A DNA stretch of 23,378 nucleotides, from positions 1 to 23,378 of the forward strand of contig JADGJL010000379.1 in the NCBI GenBank assembly GCA_027600665.1, in the 5' to 3' direction. Positions 1 to 10,574 of the stretch are shown here, in pieces. This stretch comes from Irineochytrium annulatum. Its lineage: Eukaryota; Chytridiomycota; Chytridiomycetes; Chytridiales; Chytridiaceae. Positions within the stretch are counted from its first letter, which is position 1. Each line of letters starts with the position of its first letter. The position numbers and the translations under genes were made by a program. The notes under the pieces were generated by a model. It made no database searches. It was not told where the DNA came from and was given only the letters and a program-made list of their open reading frames with translations.

Positions 1-1683
1 GCTTTAGGGTGGGTGGGAACTTCTGGTGAACGAGAGGGTAGAGTGAGAGGGCTAGGAGATATATGTGTTGAAAATCCACGACGTTTGGTTTTGTCTTTTG
101 CTTGGTTTTTATCCATCGATGCTGATTTCACCTGAACAAACAACCCACGCTATTACACGCTATTACACACCAGCAATTAAAAATGCAAATCTTCTCTTTT
201 GCTTGGTACTCTCTTTTGTTCTTCTACCTTTCTTGGAGAAGATCACATTATGAGAGAATGGGAGGGACCCTTCGGACTTTGCTTTTTCCCCTCTTTAATT
301 CGACTTTAGTTACAAACCTCACCTGAAAATCGCCTTTTTATTAGTTAGGTGGTCCGCGTGCTCTCAGTATTTATTTTACGGTTTATTAATAGATGAACGA
401 AATAGGCGCTAATGATTACGAGATAATGCGTGAAGGCGAAGTTGGGCTTGGGCTGCACAAGAAGGAAAGCCACATCGATGCAGATGGCACCAACCACCAC
501 ATGACGGTCACGGTCGGGGTGTGTCGAAATGTCGCGCAGGACAACGACGACTGCTCCCGGGCGGCGTTGAGCTCGATGCGTCGTGCGCGCCTGCACCTGC
601 GCCGATGAGGGATCGATTCCCTAGAAGGTTGTTTATGGCTTCCTGGCTTTCTCCGTCTCGGGCTTCGTCGCTATGTTCCGGACTTCCATACGAGGCGCCT
701 GACCTGCCGGACTATCCTTTACTGCTCTTCGTTGATTTCTTCTGTTCCGGCGGCGTGTCAACCATTGCTGGAGTCCGTTGTCGAGTGGGAGCAAATGGGG
801 CCTTTTCCGGTCCGGCGTCACCTCGTCGACGACTCAAGGTCTTTTGGGCGACCATTCCCTATAAATCAGTTTGGATATTGTGATAATGCACACCTCGTCC
901 ACACTGAGGCTGGCGGACTATGACTGGCATCCGCATGGGACCTTGGTGTGGAGGAATTTGTCGTTGATGTATGGGTCTCTAACTTCCGGACGCTTGAGAG
1001 AAGGACCACTCGTTGGCGTCTAGTCGCGTTGGCGTGATGCGGGTGTCTTCGTTAACATTTCAGTCCCACCCTTTTCGTGCATTGCGATGCATGGAGACAT
1101 TTTGCATTTGTTTGTATATTTTTTTTTGGGTTCCGAACACTTTTTCTCCCTCCATCACGGAGACATTATGAGTTTTAAATTATTCTTCTTAGTAAGCCAC
1201 GACCTTCGTCTCGTCCTTGTTAATTAGTAAGGTGTCGTAAACAATAAAGGTCGCACTACTTTGTATTTTATTTTGCTTGTATTCGTCTCCCATTGTCGCC
1301 TAGAAAATCTTCACTTCGCCTCGGTCGAATAAGTGTTAGTGGAGAGAATAAGCAGCAAGAAAGGCCACACAGTAAATTTAGCGCTCATACGCATCCATTT
1401 TTTGCAGAAATTTCATCATCCTTGCATTGAAGGAGTTACTAGAGAATGAAAATGGATATAGAAATCGGTACAGGGGATACATGAGGAGCTGTAAACTCAT
1501 AGAGGTCAATCCAGGAGGAAGGGAAAGGTAAAAATAGAGGTCAATTCAGGCAAGCCTTATAACGGAAACAAGCACAACACCAGAAGTAGAATGGAAGAGA
1601 AACTACGACGGGGGTAATTGATCCACCGCGGAGAAAAATCCATCGCATAGACGATAGACCCACCAGTATCAACCAACAAGTAA
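1..1683. other. gene-poor left flank, no supported gene
   Basis: I see no convincing gene here. The first 450 bases and bases 1050-1680 are AT-rich with short T runs. A GC-richer island at about 480-1030 contains several short overlapping open frames on both strands, none over 120 codons and none with a recognisable motif or splice structure. One minus-strand frame (345-596) is hydrophobic in its second half but has no homology I recognise. The island could be a decayed gene or a lone exon. The right part is the 3' side of the minus-strand gene that ends at 1684. Confidence 0.5.
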
Positions 1684-2391
1684 TCAAACAATAAAAGTCC
1701 CCACAACCACCAACGCTAAACCGACAACCACCTTCACCGCGTCCCAAGCCGACCCCCCAGCGGCCATGGCGCCGCCATACACGATTCCACCACCGCCCGT
1801 CGTGTGGCTCTTGGTGATCGTCACGACCGTCCCCGTTGGTGCGTCCGTCGCGCTCTCGGTATCTGTATCGGTGTCCGTCTCCGTCGCGCTCTCGCTCGTC
1901 ACCGTCCTGCTCCCCACGCTCGCGGTCGTCTTGGTGGTCCCAACAGCAACGCTAGACGTCGACGCCCCGCACACGGTCCACGAGCCCTGCTCATCCACGC
2001 AGAAGTGCAGCGTCGCGTTCGCCGCGCCCGCCGTCTTCAGACCCGCGCAATCATCGGCAGTCCCGCACTGCGCCGCCCAGGCCACGACCTCATATTTCCC
2101 GACGGGCAGCTGAATCCTCCCGAAGGTGCACGTGTCGAAGTAGCACTGGTCACCGATCGACGGCGAGACAAGCGGGCACGCCATCGCGGCATCGGCGCCG
2201 GTGTTGGACCACGGGCAGATGGGGACGGCGGCAGCGCCGAGGTAGGCCGTGAATTGAGAGAAGTACTGCTTCCGAGTCGAGGGGTTCAAGGAGGTTGTCG
2301 GGACGGCGAGGGCGAGGGTGATGTTGTCGGCCAATGACGGGATCGTAATCAACCCGGTCGGGAGGATATGAGCAGCTCGGACGACGGACAT
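1684..2391 (-). CDS. Ser/Thr-rich protein with GPI-anchor-like C-terminus; N-terminus uncertain
   Basis: Seen: one open frame of 235 residues. Residues about 55-150 form a globular part with regularly spaced cysteines (ICPW, MACP, DQCYFDTCTF, AAQCGTADDC, LHFCVDE, TVCGAS). A Thr/Ser/Asp/Glu-rich linker with repeated TDTDT-like units follows. The end is a small-residue stretch (GGAMAAGGSA) and a 17-20 residue hydrophobic tail ending at the stop, the layout of a GPI-attachment signal. Inference: a cell-surface protein. Odd: a GPI protein needs a signal peptide, but the first 30 residues from the ATG at 2391 are only weakly hydrophobic. The frame stays open upstream to a stop at 2446-2448 and reads Ser/Ala-rich, so a 5' exon with the signal peptide may be missed; CTAAC-like branch sites and an AG lie at about 2443-2456. 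I do not recognise the family. Confidence 0.6.
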   Translation of the reverse strand: MSVVRAAHILPTGLITIPSLADNITLALAVPTTSLNPSTRKQYFSQFTAYLGAAAVPICPWSNTGADAAMACPLVSPSIGDQCYFDTCTFGRIQLPVGKYEVVAWAAQCGTADDCAGLKTAGAANATLHFCVDEQGSWTVCGASTSSVAVGTTKTTASVGSRTVTSESATETDTDTDTESATDAPTGTVVTITKSHTTGGGGIVYGGAMAAGGSAWDAVKVVVGLALVVVGTFIV

Positions 2392-3331
2392 GGTTGACGG
2401 GCGGTGGTGGGGGGCCGTTGAGGCAGATGAGGCGGATGAGGTCCTTTAGGTTAGGTTGGCTTGCGCAGGCGTCTATTACTTCTTGCTTGGGCGGACGAAT
2501 TTGACCAAAGACAGAAATTGCATTGACAAACGCCTTGCCTTCCTGATGGAAATCGGGTCCGAGTGCAGTCGAAGTCGGCTAGCAAGGACGATGTCGCATG
2601 CGCGGGCGCCGCGGAGAACGCGTGTCCGATGCCGGGTTAAAGGACGGGGTGTTTAGGACGGACCGGAAGGGATCCAGGGGTTTACATCAGTTGGTGAGCG
2701 GCTGGGAGACCAAAGGTAGAAAGTAACGACACCAGCGAGGAGTTGCGATGGCGCACGTGGTGCGAATTGTAGGGTGTGATGCTACATACGAGGTGCGGAG
2801 GCGTGACATTGGAGGAAACGCTGTATTCACAGTTCAGTAGTCTACAACGCCATTCAGCAAAAATTGCCGCTGGACGTGGTCACCTCGCCAAGGGGAGGCT
2901 CCTGCTGGCTCGGGCCGCTGACCATGGACACAGGGGTTACTTCCCCACATATAGCGCATTCACCGCGTTCTCGCGCGCCGTGACATGGATGACGCCGTTC
3001 ATGGTGCTTGCGATGGCCAACAATTCTTGTTCTGACTAACTGATAAAACAAAGTTCGAGCGTAACCTCGCCCGTATGCTCAACACGTGTTGCAGCTTAAT
3101 GCTGACAGGTCGATCCCATGGACCAATAACCGAATAATTATGTATTCTTACGATCATTACAGGAAAAAGGGACTTTTTGGGGCCGAGGGCAAACAATTAA
3201 ATGGAGAAATCCGGTCAGTCAGCGTAAGACTCGAGCCAAAACTTTCAGCAAAAGGGGAGACTGAGGGGATGGCATGTCAACAAAGGATGGCGGAGGGTTT
3301 GGCGATGGAACGAAGGTGACATGAAAATATC
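2392..3331. other. intergenic stretch between two minus-strand genes
   Basis: No complete gene is supported. It is the upstream region of the gene starting at 2391 and the 3' side of the histidine-rich gene ending at 3332. A short minus-strand stretch at 2937-3020 has coding-like codon use (see findings). Short open frames at 2456-2656, 2776-3039 and 3086-3319 (+) show no motif, and their codon use resembles non-coding sequence. Confidence 0.5.
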
Positions 3332-4675
3332 TCAGTGCTCGGTCTCACCGTGTCCGTGGTGGTGTCCCTCAGGCTCGTGGTGATCGCCCGAGTGGTGATG
3401 GTGCTCGCCGTGGTGGCTTTCTGGCTCATAATGATGGTCCGAGTGGTGATGGTGCTCACTATGGTGTCCCTCTGGCTCGTGGTGATGGTCAGAGTGATGA
3501 TGGCCGCCGTGGTGTCCCTCTGGCTCGTGGTGGTAATGGTGTTCCCCTTGATGTCCCTCTGAATCGCGGGGCTCCAGACGCTGTTGCCCGTGGCCGTCCT
3601 CGTGGTACGCGTGTCCGTGCTCTTCGACATGTCCGTGTCCGTGTTCGTCCGAGTGCGAGCCACCATGCCCGTGCCCGTGCCCATGCCCGTGCCCGTGCCC
3701 ATGCCCGTGCCCGTGCCCATGCCCGTGCTCGTGCCCGTGCCCATGCTCGTGCTCGTGCCCGTGCTCATGCCCATGCTCGTGCCCGTGCTCATGACCGTGC
3801 TCGTGCATGCCGTGCCCGTGCCCATGCCCGTGCTCGTGCCCATGCTCGTGCCCGTGCTCATGCCCGTGCCCGTGCTCGTGCCCGTGCTCATGCCCATGCT
3901 CGTGCCCGTGCTCATGCCCGTGCTCGTGCATGCCGTGCCCGTGCCCATGCCCGTGCTCGTGCCCGTGCTCGTGCATGCCGTGCCCGTGCTCGTGCCCGTG
4001 GATGTGCTCGTGCTCGTGCGATCCGTGCCCGTGTTCGTGCTCGTGCGAGCCACCATGGCCATGCCCGTGCTCGTGCCCGTGGATGTGCTCGTGCTCGTGC
4101 GATCCGTGCCCGTGTTCGTGCTCATGCGATCCACCATGCCCGTGCTCGTGCTCGTGCCCATGCTCGTGCGACCCTTGCCCGTGTTCATACGAGCCGTGGA
4201 TACTGTGAGCGCCTGTTGGGTGTCCGTATGTCTCGTCATGCTTCGGCTCGTGTTTCGGCTTGTGCTCTTCGGCTTTGTGCGAGGTGTGAGGCTTCTCGGG
4301 CTCCGAGTGATGATAGCCCTCGTGGCCGTGTTGTTCGTTAGGCTTGTCGTGGTGCGTGGGGTGGTGTTTGCTCTTGCTGTGGTGGGGCTCGTGCTTCGAG
4401 GCCTCGTATTTCTCGCCACCGCTCTTGGTATGTGTGTACTTCGGGGCCGTGCCGCCACTCTTCGTGGTCGCTGGCTGCGGGCCGCCGTTTTTGGTAGGTG
4501 TCGGTGTCGGGTGGGCGGCCGTTTCGTGAACAACCGGGACCGGTTCGTCGCGACGGCCGAATTTGTTGTACGGACGGTGCAGGTAGACGTCGTCGTCATC
4601 GTTCTCGTGGTGGCGGTGCCGGTTGTCGGGTCGCTGGCGGGAGCCCTTTTTATGCCCCTGCATGTTGCAAGTCAT
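3332..4675 (-). CDS. histidine-rich repeat protein, putative metal-binding
   Basis: Seen: a 447-residue intronless frame. Residues 1-110 are basic/acidic and polar, with an Asp run (ENDDDD) and KSGG repeats. Residues 110-160 are His/Lys/Glu-rich. Residues about 164-345 are almost only His, Gly and Glu in HGHGHEHGHG patterns. Residues about 375-447 hold three to four imperfect 17-residue repeats of the type EPEGHHxEHHHHSDHH. There is no signal peptide or membrane segment. Inference: dense alternating histidines could bind Zn, Ni, Cu or Co, or buffer pH; the sequence gives no pathway. This frame is preferred over long frames on the opposite strand (3584-4681) and in another frame (3277-4599). 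It alone keeps a coherent hydrophilic His/Glu/Gly composition outside the hexamer repeats, and its variable N-terminal part looks like ordinary protein. A second ATG lies 4 codons in. No family is assigned. Confidence 0.65.
   Translation of the reverse strand: MTCNMQGHKKGSRQRPDNRHRHHENDDDDVYLHRPYNKFGRRDEPVPVVHETAAHPTPTPTKNGGPQPATTKSGGTAPKYTHTKSGGEKYEASKHEPHHSKSKHHPTHHDKPNEQHGHEGYHHSEPEKPHTSHKAEEHKPKHEPKHDETYGHPTGAHSIHGSYEHGQGSHEHGHEHEHGHGGSHEHEHGHGSHEHEHIHGHEHGHGHGGSHEHEHGHGSHEHEHIHGHEHGHGMHEHGHEHGHGHGHGMHEHGHEHGHEHGHEHGHEHGHGHEHGHEHGHEHGHGHGHGMHEHGHEHGHEHGHEHGHEHEHGHGHEHGHGHGHGHGHGHGHGHGHGHGGSHSDEHGHGHVEEHGHAYHEDGHGQQRLEPRDSEGHQGEHHYHHEPEGHHGGHHHSDHHHEPEGHHSEHHHHSDHHYEPESHHGEHHHHSGDHHEPEGHHHGHGETEH
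3640..4186. repeat. GTGCCC/GTGCTC hexanucleotide-like tandem repeat
   Basis: On the plus strand this stretch is built from six-base steps of the type cccgtg, cccatg and ctcgtg, with occasional breaks. It encodes the HG/HE dipeptide core of the histidine-rich protein on the minus strand. The low complexity keeps several frames open on both strands. Such repeats expand and contract readily, so the length may differ between strains or be misassembled. Confidence 0.9.
3998..4159. repeat. 81-nt direct tandem duplication inside the His-rich gene
   Basis: A unit beginning gtggatgtgctcgtg at 3998 recurs from 4079, a period of 81 nt (27 codons). Only a few base differences separate the copies, so this is a recent in-frame duplication. 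Each copy encodes a GGSHEHEHGHGSHEHEHIHG-like segment of the His-rich protein. Confidence 0.85.
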
Positions 4676-4787
4676 AAATGAGTACTTTGTGACAACAAGA
4701 TAGCAAAACTAACACGAGAATCATGATGCTTTTGGTGTTTATGCTGATGCTTCGAGTAAATCGGTTGGTAGTCGACTTTCACGGTGG

Positions 4788-5198
4788 TTAGTGTCCATAA
4801 AAAAGACGGTAACAAGCCCCAAGTAATTCCTCACCGCAAACCGGCCAAAGCCCAGTAAAAGCCTCCTCAGCGTACCCACACTTGGCGGACATGAGCAGAC
4901 AGGCGTCCGTGCACCCGCGGCCCATGTTCGTGCACAAGCACGCGACGATGGCCTCAGGCGTGCACAAGGTTCCCGGCGAGGATGCCGTGGCGACGAAGTT
5001 GGCCACGTCGGCCACCTGAGCGACGTAGCCGGGGTTCCCGGCCCTCTCGGGACAGAAATCTGGTTGACGATTTCATATGTATCAGTACTGCGCGTTTTTT
5101 GTTTCGAAATGCGGGATGCGGAGGGGATACCGACTTGCGAGGGAGGCCGTCGCGAGCGCGGAAACGATGGCCACGGCCACCGGGGTCTTCTTAATCAT
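4788..5198 (-). CDS. small secreted cysteine-rich protein
   Basis: Seen: two exons, 5198-5135 and 5059-4788, joined across a 75-nt intron (5060-5134, GT...AG), giving 111 residues. The N-terminus MIKKTPVAVAIVSALATASLA is a clear signal peptide with likely cleavage after Ala21. The mature part (about 90 residues) carries nine cysteines at 24, 54, 62, 64, 71, 75, 82, 96 and 104, including a CLC and a CTDAC motif. The intron splits a codon after its first base, and the join keeps the frame. Known: fungi secrete many such disulfide-rich small proteins, some acting as effectors and others as wall or antimicrobial proteins. I do not recognise this family and assign no function. An odd number of cysteines leaves one unpaired or suggests dimer formation. 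Confidence 0.75.
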
Positions 5199-5583
5199 TC
5201 TCGGAAGAGCGGCTGCCGAAGACTAAACGTTAGTACGTGATCCGAGTCCACTCTGTCGATTGAAGATCTCGGCGCCGGCGGGATGCCCACTGGAGGATGA
5301 AGGACTCACCGAGGTTTGATCAGTGCGGGCGGGGCGTCGACTTGAGGAGTGCGAAGGCCGACCGGCAGAATGCGTTTGTTCGTCGGGGATCGCTGGGCAG
5401 TTCGTCAAATTCCCTTCATCAAGGAAATTGATCTCCATCCGCTCCGCACCGCTTCGCCATCCTGGACATCAATGTCGAATACATTCACGAAGCAAGGGAT
5501 TTTTTCATATTTGTAGGTTGGTCTAGAAGGAAAGTGCTGGCGCTATTTTACAAAAGCTGGGAGAAAAATGCATCCTGTAGAAC
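5199..5583. promoter_or_regulatory. upstream region of the small secreted protein / 3' side of the orphan gene
   Basis: This 385-nt gap lies between the start codon of the small secreted protein (minus, 5198) and the stop codon of the next minus-strand gene (5584). It must contain the promoter of the former and the 3' UTR of the latter. I see no clear TATA box, poly(A) signal or gene in it. Confidence 0.5.
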
Positions 5584-8202
5584 TCAGCAGATTTGAATGG
5601 TCCCCACATTCTTGTCGCGGACCATGTTGCGGATCTTGGCCTCATGGGCGACCTTCCTGCGCTGCAGATCATCATCGAACCACGGTCGATGCTCAAATCG
5701 GTCCTGTTGAATTAAGTGTCAGCTGTAAAAGCGAACCAATCCTCAATAACGCTCACGGTGTCCGCAACGAAGAAGTGGCTGGTGCGCGCGGCCTGCGTCA
5801 GCTGCATCGTGTCGCGGCCCCAATCGGTGTTGGACGAGTATCGGGTCACACGGAAGACGGGTGGCATGGCCTTTGCCGGGGTGAAGATCGCGCTGAAGTC
5901 CGTCGACGTCATCGTAGGCATCTCGCGCCTTATGCAAAAGCGATTAGGTAAGCAGACACGCTTCGTAGGCTTCCCACTCACCTGGAGATCCAGTTCGGGT
6001 CCTTTGACGATAGGATATCCTCGATCCCTTTCGCCTGCAGGTCCTTATTCGCCGGTTTGCTCAGTGCCATGGCCCTTGGGAAGATGACAGCCTCATCACC
6101 AACTGCATTTGCGTCAGCGCTGGTTGTTAATGCACATACAACGTACCTTTCCACAACGAGCTTTTCTCGACATCCAGCCGCGACGGCCGGATTTTGAACA
6201 CTTTACCATCCACGCGGCCGAACGTGCACGGTGGCGCCAAAATCCTTGTGACATCACCGGGGCTCCCGGCCGCCGTCAACCCAAGGGTTCCTGTGGCGAC
6301 ATCGCCAGCACCGTTCCTCTTCATCTCCTCCACCTCCTCGATCCGCCTCTGCGCCCTCAAAAACGCCGGCACGTTCGCCCGTGCTCCCGCATCGGCTCTC
6401 CCGCCCTCCGCCTCCTCGAGCATGAACTGGATTCTATTCGAGAACCCTAGCGTCGACCTCCGCGACCGGCCCGACCGCTCGATGGCGTGCGCCAGCGCCC
6501 CGGGTGGAAAACAGCCGCACCGGGTCGGGTGCGCGTTACATCGCGTCCGGTGGTCGTGCGGGACGGGAGGGCGGTCCCGATGTCGGTCTATGCTCGGCGG
6601 TATGCGCGAAAAGGTGCTAAGGACGGTCGTTGTCGCGGCCGGGTTGTATTGAGCCTTGCAGAACATCGTCGTCACGTCCTGCTGTGATCTGCGGGACCTC
6701 GTCGCGGGTGCGAATTCCCGCTGCTGGGGGTTTGCGGCGGCAGCCTGTGTGCTTCTCTGTTGCGACTCGGCCTTAGACGGTTTAGGGAAGGCTGGGTACG
6801 TCGGGGGCGCGGCGACAAAGTCGGACGAGCGGTAGGCGGAGGAGTTGTTTGAGGTGGCACCGGGCTTATAAAGTGTCGCCATCGACGTGCCGTTGGCGAT
6901 GATGCTGGCGGCGTTTACCCGGAGCCCAGCTAAGATGGAGCTCGCCTCTGCTCTTTGGATCTCCACGTGCTTGTGCGCGGTGGCGGGTCGGGTCGGCGGA
7001 CTCCCTTTTTGGAGAGCTGTCGACAATTAAAACTGGCGGAACTGTCGCCCATCTGCAAGTCCATTTACCTTCGTTTGCAGACCAAGGTTTGGTCTCCGCG
7101 TTGCTTTGAGACGTGTTGGGAGGGCTGACACTATTCGGCGTCTCCTGCTTGCTGCCTCGGCGCTGGCAAACCTGCGACTCCTCATATTGCTCCGACCTCA
7201 CTACGATAGCTTCATGCTCCGAGATGACTTGCTCGGGGACAACGACGACGTTCGATCCATCATCTCCGGACCTCTCAAAGATATGATGAGGAGGCGACAT
7301 GGGCGGCTTCGATCTGACTGCGTGGCTGTGGCGTTCAGGCCGGAACGCATTAACGCCCAGCATGCTGCCCTTGACCGAATGCTCAGGCTCAGGCTCGGGT
7401 TCAACGCTCGACTGGTCCCAGGTAACATTAGAGCTCTTGGCTGGTGCCGTGTTGGGCCTCCTTTTGTTCTTCGCGGCCGCCATGAGCGAGGCAATAATCT
7501 CCTCATGGGAGGCCTCCATCGCGTTGTGTTCCACTCGCCCCGCCTCGCTCGCCTTCTTCGCCTCTCGGGACTTTTGCCGAGATTTGGCCTGCGGCGTGAA
7601 TGTGAACGGCGTGAAGGTGTCGTCGTCGTACTGCCGGACGGCAAACCTGAGCTCGGCTGGCGTTCCCAAAGCCTGGGCACCACCATCCTTCGCGTCGGCC
7701 TGACCTGTCTTTCCATCCTAAGGATAATTAAGTTATGTTGTCATCGGCAAACAGGTCAAGTAGTAGATACCTGCGTGCCCGACCCCGCGACGCTAGGACG
7801 GATTGACCCGTTGATGGCGGAGAACCCATGGCTAGAGCTCATCGCGTCGGCGTAAGAGCTAAATCCCTCCCAGCCAGCGCTCGATCCCGCGCCGTCCATG
7901 TGGCTTAAGTGGATCTGACGCAGCTGCGCCAGGAGCGCCGACCCCTCCTCGGCGGGGATCGCCTCCACGACCGCCGGACCCGACGATGGCAGCGGCGACG
8001 CGTTGTCAGGACCCGCGTCCGACTTTTGCCGCGCGAGGACGACCGCATTCCCCTGCTTGCTAAAGCTCCCATGGCCACTGCCCTGTCGGCTGCGATTCAC
8101 CGAGATCGGGGACTGCGTCTCCCTGCCGCTTTGCGAGGCGAGCTTGGCCGCCGCGGGGTTTCCTGAGGGGTTCCCATCGGCGGGTGGGGAGGCCCGAGTC
8201 AT
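5584..8202 (-). CDS. hypothetical 787-residue protein, six exons
   Basis: Seen: exons 8202-7771, 7717-7069, 7016-6147, 6102-5982, 5928-5757 and 5703-5584. Introns are 44-53 nt with GT...AG ends, and all joins are in frame. Residues 1-550 look disordered: Ser/Pro/Ala/Gln-rich, with a PEPEPEPE stretch and basic patches (KNKRRPNTAP). One short helix (EEIIASLMAAAKNK) and a basic/acidic helical segment (RAQRRIEEVEEMKR) stand out. The last 240 residues look folded and rich in aromatics, with FKIRPSRLDVEKSSLWKG, KDPNWISRRE, FRVTRYSSNTDWGRD and HRPWFDDDLQRRK. No signal peptide or membrane segment. The conserved-looking C-terminus is probably the functional domain, but I do not recognise it. It lies head to head with CHK1 256 nt away, so the two may share a promoter. 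The intron between exons 3 and 4 is only 44 nt; a nearer AG would lead to an early stop. Confidence 0.72.
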
Positions 8203-8458
8203 TGCGGTGCGTGCTCGGTGGTCAGGAATTCGCGTTTTCGCGAAGAGGCGATCTGCTGGGGATTGCCGTGGTGACCTGCGCTCGGCGATCTTTGCGACCT
8301 CTTAAGGACATCCCTAATAGGGTCGCTAGTAACAGGACTGTGTTGCCAAGGGTCGAGAAAGAAGTCCCCAAGTTATACGGACATCAACGACCGGACAACG
8401 GACAACAGTCAAACTTCAACAACTCAGAGCTGCACCCGAGTGCCATCCATCGGCCAAG
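8203..8458. promoter_or_regulatory. 256-nt bidirectional promoter region
   Basis: This gap separates the divergent start codons of the minus-strand orphan (8202) and CHK1 (8459), so both promoters and 5' UTRs must fit here. I see no TATA box, and no specific transcription-factor site can be claimed. Confidence 0.55.
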
Positions 8459-10369
<1,911 letters not shown>

Positions 10370-10496
10370 TGTGCGCATCCGACTTAGGGATGTGTTTTCC
10401 TTTCTTGCTGACATAGATCTGGTCGATATTTTTATCCATATAGATGACTCTTGCAGATTTGAGCAGTTGAAAGCTCGAGAGTATAAGAAACGATAA

Positions 10497-10502
10497 AATA
10501 AA
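10497..10502 (+). terminator. putative poly(A) signal AATAAA for CHK1
   Basis: An exact AATAAA lies 128 nt after the CHK1 stop codon in AT-rich sequence and before the next start codon at 10575. Fungal poly(A) signals are loose, so this is a plausible but unproven 3' end. Confidence 0.4.
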
Positions 10503-10574
10503 ACATGCTGCAAGCCCACCAGGGCTTGAAACATGTCAGGCTGGTGCCTTACATTCCAGAGGGCGTGACGGGAC

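Noticed and set aside
3584..4681. 365-codon plus-strand open frame over the His-rich gene
   Set aside because: It is a by-product of a stop-free hexamer repeat. Its product is a monotonous Val/Pro/Met/Leu run, and outside the repeat it loses sense while the minus-strand frame stays coherent.
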